NCBI RefSeq assembly: GCF_014642405.1
Contig: NZ_BMIN01000001.1
Span: forward strand, 360,658-424,657
Origin: Pontibacillus salipaludis
GTDB lineage: Bacteria; Bacillota; Bacilli; Bacillales; BH030062
Direction: 5' to 3'
Length of the DNA: 64,000 bases
The notes under the pieces: generated by a model
What the model saw: the letters and a program-made list of their open reading frames with translations, nothing else
What the model was told of the DNA's origin: nothing
Databases searched by the model: none
Made by a program: the position numbers and the translations under genes
Part shown: positions 17,516 through 26,498 of the stretch, piece after piece
Numbering within the stretch: position 1 is the stretch's first letter
Layout of the letters: each line of letters begins with the position of its first letter

Positions 17516-19147
17516 TTACTCTTTTAACTCCTGTTGGTCTTCTGGTGGTTCCACACTAGTTCCATCTAATGCTTTCTCTAAGTCTTTCTTAAGACCAAAC
17601 CAGTTCTTATTTGTGTGACCCGCAACCCAAAATCCTTGTTCTTTAGGTTGAATCCATATGCGTCTGTGGTTCCAATACATTCCTTGTATAACCCCAATCA
17701 TAAAGATGGCGCCACCAATACCTAAAAATGGCAGTGTATAGTCTTTGCGAATGGTTAATCCTGTCACATCTCGCATTTCTAAATCGGTAATACCAATTTT
17801 ATATTGATTCTCTCCACTAGGATCTAAATTGGAGCCAATCGCCAAAAAGTTTACTTCAGGCTCTTCTTGCCCTGGTGGATAGACATGGAACACGAACGCA
17901 GGATCTTTCGGGTATTTGGAGAAAGAGCTTGGAACCCCATCTTTCATTTCAAATTCAGGGTAGTAATCATAAAGCTCAATTCGATATCCATTATCTAATG
18001 TATATTCAGATTTTGGATCAACTAGGTTAACTGTAAACTCACCGATTGACTGTTCATCGGCATCGCTTCTTTCATGAAGCTTAAATGTCATTGTCTTGAA
18101 TTCATTTAGCTGATAGGTTGTCTGATAAATAGCGAAACCATCAATTTTCAAAGGTTCATTTACACGAATCTCTCCTTCTTTTACTTGCTTCAGTTCAGGA
18201 TCTACACCTGGAAGAGATTCATCTGTTCTTTGATAAAGAACCGCATTCGTTTGATAGTTTTTTGGTACAGAACCACCTTGTTTTTCGATTGATTCTTTGT
18301 AACGTTCATCATTTTCATCATACATTTCGACAATGAAATCTTCATTCTTGATGTAATATTCCCCTTCAGTTCCTTCTAGCATTTTTGTTTCGCCTTCACG
18401 CACCCATACGTTGGCATCTACATACATAGATGGAACAAATCGCAATAAAGCACCTAAGAGGAAGATAATTAACCCTATATGATTCACATAAGGGCCCCAA
18501 CGTGAGAAGCGCCCTTTCTCCGCAAGAACATGACCATTTTCTTGAATTACTTTATATCTACGTTCTTTTAATTGATCAATAACTCTATGGTAATCCTGTT
18601 CAGAAGCATATTCAGCTTGGCCAAATAGACGCTGTCTCTTCATAAATGTCTCATGACGTTTTGGCTTTTGTTTCTTTAATGACCGGTATAAAGGAACGAC
18701 ACGATCAATACTTGCTATAACTAAAGAGACTCCAATTGAAGCGATTAAAATCATATACCACCAAGAACCATATAAATCATGAAATCCAAGTTGATAATAA
18801 ATTTGTCCTGCCATTCCATAGTTCTCTTCATAGTATTGTTCAGCTGGTAATGGAGATTGATTATTCATTTCCTGTGGAAAGATCGTTCCTAATGAAGAAG
18901 CGATTAATGTAACAGCAATTAACCAAACCCCAACCTTCACAGAAGAAAAGAAATTCCAAATTTTATCAACTATTGTTTTATTATATGTTTTAGAACGTCT
19001 TGCACTTCCATCGTATCGCATGTTCAATAGTTTGTTTTCATTGTTCCCATCAATATGCTGATTCTCTTCAACTGGCTTCCCACAAGCTTCACAAAGAACG
19101 GTCCCCTCCGGGTTAACATGACCGCACTCACATTTAATTTTGTTCAT
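17516..19147 (-). CDS. resB: Cytochrome c biogenesis protein ResB
   Basis: A 543-residue CcsB/ResB-family membrane protein, partner of ResC in haem delivery. It begins with a small zinc-ribbon-like segment (C6-x-C8 and C19-x-x-C22) seen also in B. subtilis ResB, then membrane helices at about 70-90, 130-150 and 215-235, a large extracytoplasmic domain, and a last helix at about 475-495. It starts 29 bases downstream of resA. Confidence 0.94.
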   Translation of the reverse strand: MNKIKCECGHVNPEGTVLCEACGKPVEENQHIDGNNENKLLNMRYDGSARRSKTYNKTIVDKIWNFFSSVKVGVWLIAVTLIASSLGTIFPQEMNNQSPLPAEQYYEENYGMAGQIYYQLGFHDLYGSWWYMILIASIGVSLVIASIDRVVPLYRSLKKQKPKRHETFMKRQRLFGQAEYASEQDYHRVIDQLKERRYKVIQENGHVLAEKGRFSRWGPYVNHIGLIIFLLGALLRFVPSMYVDANVWVREGETKMLEGTEGEYYIKNEDFIVEMYDENDERYKESIEKQGGSVPKNYQTNAVLYQRTDESLPGVDPELKQVKEGEIRVNEPLKIDGFAIYQTTYQLNEFKTMTFKLHERSDADEQSIGEFTVNLVDPKSEYTLDNGYRIELYDYYPEFEMKDGVPSSFSKYPKDPAFVFHVYPPGQEEPEVNFLAIGSNLDPSGENQYKIGITDLEMRDVTGLTIRKDYTLPFLGIGGAIFMIGVIQGMYWNHRRIWIQPKEQGFWVAGHTNKNWFGLKKDLEKALDGTSVEPPEDQQELKE

Positions 19148-19175
19148 GTAAAAACCTCTCTATCCCTTGGCTCGT

Positions 19176-19721
19176 TTAAGACTCAGGTGTGATGTCTTTT
19201 AAATACCCTTCCAGACGATCAAGCGTTAATGGTCCAATAATTTTCTTTTCAATTGTACCGTCTGGGTTAATAAAATAACTAGCCGGTAAGTAACCTACCC
19301 CATATTCCCCCATGACTTGGCCTTTTTGATCATGAACAATTGGGAATGATATGCCATATTCTTTAAGAAAACGTGTAACGACAAGTTCGCTCTGGTCAAG
19401 GTTGACTGCCAGAATTTCTACGTCTTTATCCTTGTATTTCTTATATAACTCTTCCATATAAGGCATTTCATCTTTGCAAGGTTCACAGTATGTAGCCCAA
19501 AAGTTCACCATTACACCCTTACCTTCAAAGTCTGATAAGGCCAGAGTGTCTTTCTCATAATTAACCGTTTTCAATTTAAAATTAGGGGCCGTGTCCCCTT
19601 CTTTTAAAGCAGCCTTCTCGCCATCTGTAAAGGAGGAATAGAGCGCAAACCCAACGGCAACCGCTAAAATAGCTAAAACTACACTTCTAAAAATAAACCT
19701 TTTTTTCTTCTTATTCGCCAT
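19176..19721 (-). CDS. resA: Thiol-disulfide oxidoreductase ResA
   Basis: A 181-residue membrane-anchored thioredoxin-fold protein. A signal-anchor helix lies at about 10-30 and the active site C79-E-P-C82 is the ResA-type motif. It reduces the haem-binding cysteines of apocytochrome c outside the membrane. I start at 19721: GGAGG lies ten bases upstream, whereas the GTG three codons earlier abuts the ribosome site. It is the first gene of the res cluster. Confidence 0.95.
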   Translation of the reverse strand: MANKKKKRFIFRSVVLAILAVAVGFALYSSFTDGEKAALKEGDTAPNFKLKTVNYEKDTLALSDFEGKGVMVNFWATYCEPCKDEMPYMEELYKKYKDKDVEILAVNLDQSELVVTRFLKEYGISFPIVHDQKGQVMGEYGVGYLPASYFINPDGTIEKKIIGPLTLDRLEGYLKDITPES

Positions 19722-19741
19722 GTTTGTCACTCCTCCCGCAC

Positions 19742-19750
19742 ATTATACCA
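19742..19750 (-). promoter_or_regulatory. Extended -10 promoter of resABCDE
   Basis: On the minus strand TGGTATAAT with a weak -35. The predicted transcript would start about 14 bases before the resA start codon, leaving a very short leader that is nearly all ribosome site. Confidence 0.6.
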
Positions 19751-19789
19751 TTTTCCATAGTGGTAAACTTTGAAAATTTAGTTACAATT

Positions 19790-20518
19790 TTATTCAGATG
19801 CCTTTTTCAGTAATTTCACTTCATGTGGAGTCATTTCACGACATTCCCCTGGCTGTAGGCCTTCAGTCGATAAGAAACCGTAGCGCTCGCGCTTCAACTT
19901 ATCTACAGGATAACCTAACGCATCAAACATTCGACGTATTTGTCGGTTCTTCCCTTCATGTAGTACCATTTGAATAATGGATGTATTCTTCTTGCGGTCA
20001 CTAGACAACATTTTAGTATGAATAGCTTTCAAATGTTCACCATCTGATTTGATCCCTTTTTTCATGCTTTGCAATTCTTCTTTAGTAGGTATACCTTTTA
20101 TCTTTGCTACATATACTTTATCGATTTGGTGTTTCGGGTGCATGAGTGACTGAGCAAAGGATCCATCGTTTGTTAAAATGATTAAACCTGACGTATCGTA
20201 ATCAAGGCGCCCTACTGGATAAACACGTTCATTAACCTCTGGTAAAAAGTCAGTCACAACTTTTCGGTCTTTATCATCACTAACACTTGAGATAACCCCC
20301 CTAGGTTTATACAACAAGTAATAGACAGGAACTTCTTTTTCAAGAGGTACCCCATCTACTTCAACAGTGTCATTTGGGCCAACTTTAGTTCCAAGCTCAT
20401 TTACAACCTTCCCATTCACCTTCACTCTTCCATCAACAATATAAACTTCCGCTTTTCTTCTGGACGTTACTCCACTTTTCGCGATTACCTTTTGCAATCT
20501 TTCCTGATGATTTGCCAT
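19790..20518 (-). CDS. rluB: 23S rRNA pseudouridine synthase RluB
   Basis: A 242-residue RsuA/RluB-family enzyme that makes pseudouridine in helix 89-type positions of 23S rRNA. An S4 RNA-binding domain (about 4-62) precedes the catalytic domain, whose aspartate is D106 in GRLDYDTSGLIIL. The start at 20518 has AAAGGAG seven bases upstream; the TTG six codons earlier contains that ribosome site and is rejected. It lies between the spmB gene and resA, as in B. subtilis. Confidence 0.93.
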   Translation of the reverse strand: MANHQERLQKVIAKSGVTSRRKAEVYIVDGRVKVNGKVVNELGTKVGPNDTVEVDGVPLEKEVPVYYLLYKPRGVISSVSDDKDRKVVTDFLPEVNERVYPVGRLDYDTSGLIILTNDGSFAQSLMHPKHQIDKVYVAKIKGIPTKEELQSMKKGIKSDGEHLKAIHTKMLSSDRKKNTSIIQMVLHEGKNRQIRRMFDALGYPVDKLKRERYGFLSTEGLQPGECREMTPHEVKLLKKASE

Positions 20519-20615
20519 TTCCAAACTCCTTTTCAATCTATATTATGTAGACCGTTTATGCATAACAAATGCGCTAACATGAAGATGTTAACGCATTTTC
20601 ATCTTAACGCTTTTG

Positions 20616-21146
20616 TTAACCAAATACAATCGACACAACGATGATAGAGGCAATTATACCAATAAAATCAGCAATTAGTCCAACTTTCAATGCATCCCCC
20701 ATCCTCTTAATACCAACAGCACCAAAATACACAGTAATAATGTAAAGAGTCGTATCCGTACTGCCTTGCATAGTAGACGCAAGCCTTCCTAAAAATGAAT
20801 CAGGACCGTGAGTACCTATAATCTCCGTTGTCATTCCAAGAGCAGCAGTCCCTGAAATGGGGCGCACTAGAGCTAGAGGAACAATATCGGATGGAACACC
20901 AACAAGCTGTAATAAGGGGGAAAATAATCCGACAACCGCTTCCATGGCACCAGATGCTCTAAATATAGCAATCGCCACCATCATACCTAACAAAAAGGGA
21001 ATTAAACTCACAGCCATTTTAATTCCTTCTTTGCCTCCTTCAACAAACGTCTCATATGTAGGAACTTGTTTAATTGTTCCTACAATTAGTACGAGTAAAA
21101 TGATTAAAGGGATCATCCATGTACTTACCGTTGTTAACCATTGCAT
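20616..21146 (-). CDS. spmB: Spore maturation protein SpmB
   Basis: A 176-residue membrane protein of the nucleoside-transporter-like Gate family. Pairs of helices flank the SGTAALGMTTEIIGTHGPDS segment. With SpmA it is needed for full core dehydration and heat resistance of the spore. It overlaps the spmA stop by one base and is the last gene of dacB-spmA-spmB. Confidence 0.93.
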   Translation of the reverse strand: MQWLTTVSTWMIPLIILLVLIVGTIKQVPTYETFVEGGKEGIKMAVSLIPFLLGMMVAIAIFRASGAMEAVVGLFSPLLQLVGVPSDIVPLALVRPISGTAALGMTTEIIGTHGPDSFLGRLASTMQGSTDTTLYIITVYFGAVGIKRMGDALKVGLIADFIGIIASIIVVSIVFG

Positions 21147-21736
21147 TACTTAATCCTCCTCTCGCGCAGCGAGTAGAAAAAGCGATCTACCAAAATAGCT
21201 CCAAATGTGGAAATCAAAGTAGCTACTATAGTAGTAGCTACAATCTCGGTAGGAGCAATGGATTCATATTTCATACGAATAGCAATAACGGTTGTTGGGA
21301 TTAAAGTGACACTAGAGGTGTTAATAGCCAAAAAAGTAATCATTGATCGACTTGCCTGATCACTATCGGGTTGTAACTTCTTCATTTCTTCCATTGCTTT
21401 AATTCCCATTGGTGTAGCAGCATTACCAAGTCCAAATAAATTAGCTGAAATATTAGATAAGATATAGCCCATAGCGGGATGATCGTCAGGTATATCTGGG
21501 AATAGCCGTTTAATCAATGGGCGAAAAAGGCGGGCTAAAAGTTCTAATAACCCCGCTTTTTCAGCAATTTTCATGAGCCCTAACCAAAAGACCAATACAC
21601 TCATTAGACTAATACTCAGCATCACAGCATCATCCGCAGTTTGAAATAGCTCTTCATTTACATCCGCCATTGTCCCATTAAACATAGCAAAGATAATTCC
21701 TCCAGCTGCCATGAAAACCCATATTAGATTAACCAT
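21146..21736 (-). CDS. spmA: Spore maturation protein SpmA
   Basis: A 196-residue membrane protein of the same family as SpmB, with the conserved NLFGLGNAATPMG and FLAINTSSVTLIPTT segments. It lies directly after dacB, with stop and start adjacent. It acts with SpmB during late spore formation. The molecule moved is unknown. Confidence 0.94.
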   Translation of the reverse strand: MVNLIWVFMAAGGIIFAMFNGTMADVNEELFQTADDAVMLSISLMSVLVFWLGLMKIAEKAGLLELLARLFRPLIKRLFPDIPDDHPAMGYILSNISANLFGLGNAATPMGIKAMEEMKKLQPDSDQASRSMITFLAINTSSVTLIPTTVIAIRMKYESIAPTEIVATTIVATLISTFGAILVDRFFYSLRERRIK

Positions 21737-22828
21737 CTACTTAGCCCCAATAAGCTCTTTAAATAAAGAGAAAACAGTCTGAGCAAAGCTCTTTGTTTGA
21801 TTGGCGGGCATTGGATTTGCCATGACAGGAGCTGTTGCTACCACCTCTTTGTTCACTTCGAATAGTGCTTGGCCTAATACGGAATTGACAGATTCATAAT
21901 CTGAAGGTTTTTGAATTTGTGTTTTGGTCACTAATTGCATATACTCCTCATCTGTTAATGGAGCTTTAACCTCACCCCATAAGTAACCAGTCGTTGAATC
22001 AAGAGATTGTTCTCCATCTTTCCTTAAATCTCTCATTTTGAAATTTTTAAATCCCCAATTAAACGCATGGATATGATCATTCCAATCATCAGGTCCATTC
22101 AATGTAACCATGATAAGATTCATTCCATCTTTTTCAGCTGTAGACACAAGTGTACGCCCTGCTGTTTTTGTGTAACCCGTTTTTCCTCCTGTACTATAGT
22201 CATATAAACGAGTGAGCAATTTATTCTTATTACCCCAAGCATACGTTCTTGTCTCAGACTTATAAGTGGTCGTACCCGCTATTTTCTTGTACACGTCATT
22301 TTCCATAGCGTACCTTGTTAGAAGCGCCATATCATAAGCGGTAGAATAATGACCATCCGCATCCAGACCATGAGGGTTTTCAAAGTGCGATTGATTCATG
22401 CCAATCCACTCTGCCTTTTGATTCATAAGATGGACAAACCCTTCCATACTTCCTCCAACGTGCTCAGCGATTGCCATGGCTGCATCATTACCGGAGCGAA
22501 GCATCAAACCATAGACGAGGTCTTCTAGTTTCATTTCCTCCCCTTCTTCTAGATAAATAGATGATCCTTCCGTGTATACAGCACGTTTAGAAGTTTCAAC
22601 TGTTTCGTCCATCATCCCAGATTCAATCGCAATGATCGCTGTCATAATCTTTGTGATACTAGCGATATTTCTCTTCTCATGAGCTTGCTTTTCATATAAC
22701 ACTCGTCCTGTTTCTTGCTCCATCAACACCGCATTACGCGCTGAGACTGAAGGTTTAGCATCCACCTTTAAAGGAGCTAACACTAAACTTAAACATACAC
22801 ATATTAAAACGATCCACTTCAGCTTCAA
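21737..22828 (-). CDS. dacB: D-alanyl-D-alanine carboxypeptidase DacB (PBP5*)
   Basis: A 363-residue exported penicillin-binding protein that trims cross-links in the spore cortex. The signal peptide ends near VDAK; the serine motif is S57-I-T-K60, the second motif S112-G-N and the third K216-T-G. The start is a TTG at 22828 with GGGAGGA six bases upstream; an ATG five codons earlier overlaps that site. It heads the dacB-spmAB operon and has a SigE-like promoter. Confidence 0.92.
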   Translation of the reverse strand: MKLKWIVLICVCLSLVLAPLKVDAKPSVSARNAVLMEQETGRVLYEKQAHEKRNIASITKIMTAIIAIESGMMDETVETSKRAVYTEGSSIYLEEGEEMKLEDLVYGLMLRSGNDAAMAIAEHVGGSMEGFVHLMNQKAEWIGMNQSHFENPHGLDADGHYSTAYDMALLTRYAMENDVYKKIAGTTTYKSETRTYAWGNKNKLLTRLYDYSTGGKTGYTKTAGRTLVSTAEKDGMNLIMVTLNGPDDWNDHIHAFNWGFKNFKMRDLRKDGEQSLDSTTGYLWGEVKAPLTDEEYMQLVTKTQIQKPSDYESVNSVLGQALFEVNKEVVATAPVMANPMPANQTKSFAQTVFSLFKELIGAK

Positions 22829-22860
22829 GGGGAGTCCTCCCATTCAATAAACTTTGTACT

Positions 22861-22888
22861 AACATATGCGAAGCTGACAAGCATATGA
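22861..22888 (-). promoter_or_regulatory. SigE-type promoter of dacB-spmAB
   Basis: On the minus strand TCATATG (22882-22888), 13 bases, CATATGTT (22861-22868). It matches the mother-cell SigE pattern and the known control of this operon in B. subtilis. Confidence 0.6.
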
Positions 22889-22926
22889 ATCATTTTGGAA
22901 AGCCTATTTATGAATAAAAACGTTAA

Positions 22927-22957
22927 GAAGCCGTGATCATAAGGTCTCACGGCTTTC
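22927..22957 (-). terminator. Terminator of the superoxide dismutase gene
   Basis: GAAGCCGTG pairs with CACGGCTTT around a 12-base loop. T-rich sequence follows on both strands, moderately on the minus strand. Confidence 0.5.
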
Positions 22958-22962
22958 TTTTA

Positions 22963-23847
22963 CTAATATAGGCTCCACTTTAAGTCTTTTACAGATATAA
23001 ACCTTTCCTCAACATCTTTCCAGTTCACAATATTCCACCAATTCTCCACGTAATCTCCACGCTTATTTTGGTATTGCAAATAGTAAGCATGTTCCCATAC
23101 ATCTAATGCTAGAAGCGGAACTACATCCCATAGTGAGACATTTTGGTGCTTTTCTACTGTTTGAATGGCTAACCTGCCGGACCGCATTTCCCAAACTAGT
23201 AAAGCCCATCCAACACCTTCTACAGATTTAGCTGCATCTGTAAACTGTTTCTTAAATGCTTTAAAACTACCAAAATCTTTATTAATTTGCTTTAATAGTT
23301 CCCCTCCTGGCTTTCCTCCTCCGTCCGGAGACATATTAAACCAAAATATGGTGTGTAAGAAATGCCCCGATCCATGGAAAGCTTGTTCTCTTAGCCAGTG
23401 TTTGATAAGGGTGTCTTTTCCGTTCTTTCGAAGTTTTTCTAGCTCAAGTTCAGCTTTATTTAAACCATCAACATAACTTTGATGGTGAACATCATGATGT
23501 AGACGCATGATTTCTTTTGAGATATAAGGTTCTAGAGCATTATACGAGTATGGGAGCGGAGGTAGTTTATGTTTGCCAATTGGCACACGTCCCGTTTCCC
23601 TTTTAGCTTCAACATGATCTTCTAAGTGATAGATGATCCTCTCCCCTTCACGTACAACATCTTCCATATCATCAGCAGTAATTTCTTCTTTACGAAGGGT
23701 GTTTTGTATCATTTCCTTCCACTGTTCAAAATCTCCCATCCATGCCTCAAGCTTATCTTTTTCTATGGGCGCTTGTTTTAAAGTCCCCTCTACTTCATCA
23801 GCCCAGTTCAATAATGATCGTAAGTATTGTCTTCTTTCTTTTTGCAT
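22963..23847 (-). CDS. sodF: Superoxide dismutase [Fe/Mn] with N-terminal extension
   Basis: A 294-residue protein. Residues 1-92 are a charged helical extension; the catalytic Fe/Mn-SOD domain begins near 95 (KLPPLPYSYNALEP). The metal ligands are H117 (HHDVHHQSY), H165 (HTIFW) and the D and H of DVWEHAYY. It converts superoxide to hydrogen peroxide and oxygen. The extension and length match B. subtilis SodF (about 281) rather than the 200-residue SodA. In B. subtilis the gene is not at this place. The role of the extension is unknown. Confidence 0.88.
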   Translation of the reverse strand: MQKERRQYLRSLLNWADEVEGTLKQAPIEKDKLEAWMGDFEQWKEMIQNTLRKEEITADDMEDVVREGERIIYHLEDHVEAKRETGRVPIGKHKLPPLPYSYNALEPYISKEIMRLHHDVHHQSYVDGLNKAELELEKLRKNGKDTLIKHWLREQAFHGSGHFLHTIFWFNMSPDGGGKPGGELLKQINKDFGSFKAFKKQFTDAAKSVEGVGWALLVWEMRSGRLAIQTVEKHQNVSLWDVVPLLALDVWEHAYYLQYQNKRGDYVENWWNIVNWKDVEERFISVKDLKWSLY

Positions 23848-23896
23848 ACGATATCACCTCGACGTATCGTATGCCCCTCGCCTAAAAAAAGTGAAA

Positions 23897-23922
23897 AGCT
23901 CCTCTTTATTAAGAGGAGCTTC
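23897..23922 (-). terminator. Terminator of ypuI
   Basis: Stem AAGCTCCTCTT / AAGAGGAGCTT followed on the minus strand by TTCAC and a seven-T run. It overlaps the last codons of ypuI. Confidence 0.75.
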
Positions 23923-24418
23923 TTTGGTCTTCTTTCATGACCATCTTAGTATGATAATCAGTTTCATAATAGGCCAATTCTTCTCTCATTTGCTGAAAAG
24001 CTTTCTCAAGTTCTACGATTAATGTACGAAACGACTGCGGAGGTTCATGATGATACTTAATTGCATCTTTACCAGTATAAGCTGCCCTGCTATCCTCATA
24101 CCATATATCCCCTTTTGGAGAAAAGAATTCCATAATACATTGATGATAAATCCCATAAAGCGTTCTTTCCGCTGCAGGTTTACGGAATGTTTCCGAATTC
24201 AAAATAACTTGCACAGCATCATAAGCTTCATCACAAAACACCTCTAAGCGACGTAAAGCTTTCAATAATAGCTTATAGTATTCCTGATCCTTGCTCCCCT
24301 CTTCAAGAAGCATGGCCCCAATGGATTGTTGATTTAAATAGTCATTCGTATCCGCAACAGACTTCTTTAAGATCCCTTTTACCTCTTCCATCTGCGCACG
24401 AACCATTTGATTACTCAT
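23909..24418 (-). CDS. ypuI: DUF3907 family protein YpuI
   Basis: A 169-residue soluble protein of the YpuI family (DUF3907), restricted to Bacillales. It contains a helical core with the conserved block RTLYGIYHQCIMEFFSP and WYEDSRAAYTGK. In B. subtilis ypuI lies between dacB and scpB, as here apart from the inserted superoxide dismutase gene and repeat. Function is not known. Confidence 0.85.
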   Translation of the reverse strand: MSNQMVRAQMEEVKGILKKSVADTNDYLNQQSIGAMLLEEGSKDQEYYKLLLKALRRLEVFCDEAYDAVQVILNSETFRKPAAERTLYGIYHQCIMEFFSPKGDIWYEDSRAAYTGKDAIKYHHEPPQSFRTLIVELEKAFQQMREELAYYETDYHTKMVMKEDQRSSS

Positions 24419-24646
24419 TTAAAGACCTCCTTAATTTAGGTCAATCATAAAAGAATTAGAATACACATAGCGTGGCTCACAGAACTCATCTATGAAATCT
24501 ATTACTATGTTACATACCTATTCGACACATCCCTCACAATGTCCTTTTTTCAATGATTGGTAGAATGATTGAAATATTGTTTTGAGGAGACGGAAACGCG
24601 CCATATATTGCACTCTAGGCAGTTAGAGCACTTATAATACTACAGC
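24419..24646. other. Non-coding interval before palindromic element B
   Basis: No gene is seen. This is the upstream region of ypuI; the stretch near 24560-24646 shows no clear similarity to the other repeat copies. Confidence 0.5.
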
Positions 24647-24941
24647 GGTCCGTTCAGCCATTTAAAATTAGGGCTTGCTGTGGGACGACGAGACTCCCGC
24701 GGGGTGAGGAGCCTATCCAGTTCCGTAGTGGAGGACCTAGCGAGATAAGCCATCTTTTTTACAAAGGCTAATCGCCTTTTCCAAAAAGTTGGCTTATCCA
24801 TACGGTCATAGTCACCACTCCTGCACTTTTAATCTAGGTAAGACCCCGGACAGAGCGACAGCGAAGGAGGAGGCTTACCAGCTCCCCGCAGGAAAGCGAG
24901 TTGTCCCACAGCAAGGCCTAGTCCCCACTAAATAACGGACC
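24647..24941. repeat. GC-rich palindromic element, copy B
   Basis: Single unit, GGTCCGTT to AACGGACC, 295 bp. Outer arms GCTTGCTGTGGGAC and GTCCCACAGCAAG are complementary; inner boxes CGAGACTCCCGCGGGG and CCCCGCAGGAAAGCGAG match the family. The unit contains a 119-bp second hairpin (24716-24834) between CCTA and TAGG. It lies between scpB and ypuI, genes that are adjacent in B. subtilis. Confidence 0.88.
24716..24834. mobile_element. Nested hairpin cassette inside element B
   Basis: Uninterrupted units read GGAGCCTAGG; here CCTA and TAGG are separated by 119 bp, so TA is duplicated. The insert folds on itself: GAGGACCTAG, GATAAG and AAAGGC have partners GGCTTATC, GCCTTTT and CACTCCTGC. This is the pattern of a small non-autonomous element with TA target preference. 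Related copies occur at about 61.4 and 63.8 kb. Confidence 0.7.
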
Positions 24942-24960
24942 TAACCCTGTCTTAAATAAA

Positions 24961-24985
24961 AAACCTTCCTGTAATTAGGAAGGTT
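24961..24985 (-). terminator. Terminator of scpB
   Basis: On the minus strand AACCTTCC-TAATTACA-GGAAGGTT then TTTTATTT. The stem overlaps the final codons. Confidence 0.85.
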
Positions 24986-25574
24986 CTGATGAATCGTCAA
25001 ATGTCTCTTGGAAAGATTCAAAGAATAAATCGGCTTCATCTTCCATATCTAACTGCTCAGCACCTTCTGGTAAAGGTGGAAGTTCATCAATAGAAGTTAA
25101 GCCAAAGTAAGTTAAAAAGTCCGTCGTAGTACCATACAGAATAGCTCGACCGCTTCCTTCTTTTCTGCCCCGCTCCTCAATTAAAGAGCGATTAATCAAG
25201 GTTTGAATCGGTCGCTCACTTTTTACCCCTCTTATTTCTTCAACTTCCGTCCGTGTAATAGGTTGTTGATAAGCAATAATAGCAAGTGCTTCTAAAGCTG
25301 CTTGGGATAAACGGGAAGAGTGCGGAGCATCTTTTAATCTCTGAAAGTAAGCGGAGTGCTCTGGCTTCGTAGTTAAATGAAAGAAAGCTTTTGATTGCAT
25401 AAGAGAAATCCCTCTAGATGACTGATCGTAATTTTCTTTAAGTTGTTGCAAAATCTCTTCAATTGTTTTAGGGTCTTCTTCTATAATTTCAGCAAGTTGT
25501 TTCTTTGTCATACCTTCGTCCCCTGCCGCAAATAGCAATCCCTCTACAATTGCTTGTAATTCGTTCGTTTCCAT
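24975..25574 (-). CDS. scpB: Segregation and condensation protein ScpB
   Basis: A 199-residue winged-helix kleisin-associated protein. Two winged-helix domains (about 1-85 and 90-170) include the conserved SQAALEALAIIAYQQPITRTEVEEIRGVKS stretch. ScpB dimers bind ScpA and Smc to organise the chromosome near the replication origin. It starts six bases after the scpA stop. Confidence 0.95.
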   Translation of the reverse strand: METNELQAIVEGLLFAAGDEGMTKKQLAEIIEEDPKTIEEILQQLKENYDQSSRGISLMQSKAFFHLTTKPEHSAYFQRLKDAPHSSRLSQAALEALAIIAYQQPITRTEVEEIRGVKSERPIQTLINRSLIEERGRKEGSGRAILYGTTTDFLTYFGLTSIDELPPLPEGAEQLDMEDEADLFFESFQETFDDSSEPS

Positions 25575-25580
25575 AAATCA

Positions 25581-26321
25581 CTATTCCTCCATCTTGTATA
25601 ACACGAGTTCATCGAAGTGGTTTGATTGTTCACAGTATACTTCTCTATTTTTCATAAGTTCTAAGATTGCTATAAAGGTTACAACAATATGGGTCCTTGT
25701 TGGAAAAGGAAACATTTCAAAGAAACGCACACCGCTCTTAGAATTGGTGATCACGCTTCGCACTTCATTCATACGATCTTGTATAGGAATTTCTTGCCGC
25801 TGTATTCGAGTTTCTAGAGGCTGTTCCCATTTCTTACGTTGAAATAGCTTTTGCATCGCCCCGACCATGTCATAAATAGATACATTGCCCTGTGTAGTAA
25901 CTGATTGCTGCTGTTCTTCCTCCCCCTCTAAACTCATCGGAGGTCTAGTGTATATTTGAGTCGCTTCTTCTCGTTCTTTCAACTCATCAGCAGCCTCTTT
26001 GTATTTACGATATTCTATTAATCTGCGCATTAGTTCTTCACGTGGGTCTTCTTCATCATATTCCTCATCTTCAACTTCAAGTTCCTGATTTGGAAGAAGC
26101 ATTTGGCTTTTAATTGCTAACAGTGTAGCTGCCATCACAAGATATTCACTGGCTATATCCAGTTCTAGTTTCTGCATCGTGTGGATGTAGGCCGTGTATT
26201 GCTCTGTAATGGTAGCTACGGGGATATCATATATATCAATTTCATAGCGGTTAATCAAATGAAGCAAAAGATCCAGCGGACCTTCAAAAGCATCAATTTT
26301 TACCGTATAGCTTGTATTCAT
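25581..26321 (-). CDS. scpA: Segregation and condensation protein ScpA (kleisin)
   Basis: A 246-residue kleisin subunit. The N-terminal Smc-neck-binding segment starts with VKIDAFEGPLDLLLHLI; the C-terminal winged helix contains RTHIVVTFIAILELMKN, which binds the Smc head. An acidic linker lies at about 85-95. It forms an operon with scpB. Confidence 0.95.
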   Translation of the reverse strand: MNTSYTVKIDAFEGPLDLLLHLINRYEIDIYDIPVATITEQYTAYIHTMQKLELDIASEYLVMAATLLAIKSQMLLPNQELEVEDEEYDEEDPREELMRRLIEYRKYKEAADELKEREEATQIYTRPPMSLEGEEEQQQSVTTQGNVSIYDMVGAMQKLFQRKKWEQPLETRIQRQEIPIQDRMNEVRSVITNSKSGVRFFEMFPFPTRTHIVVTFIAILELMKNREVYCEQSNHFDELVLYKMEE

Positions 26322-26405
26322 ACTTTAACCCTCTCTAAAACGCATAAAAAGTAATCCACTTACATGGATTCTAAAAAAATATCCAGTACCGGTATAAACG
26401 CCCAT

Positions 26406-26433
26406 ACACAATGGAGTGATTCCTCATAATGTA
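26406..26433 (+). promoter_or_regulatory. SigK-type promoter of the YjcZ-like gene
   Basis: AC (26406-26407), 17 bases, CATAATGTA (26425-26433). This matches the late mother-cell SigK pattern AC-N16/17-CATAnnnTA. Confidence 0.6.
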
Positions 26434-26498
26434 TACCGTAAGATAAATGTTATCAAAAAAACATTTATCCGTTAACAGAAAATAAGGAGGAATTCAAT

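Noticed and set aside
24716..24834. Integron attC site
   Set aside because: Cassette forms a hairpin, but I see no GTTRRRY/RYYYAAC core sites and no integrase in the window.
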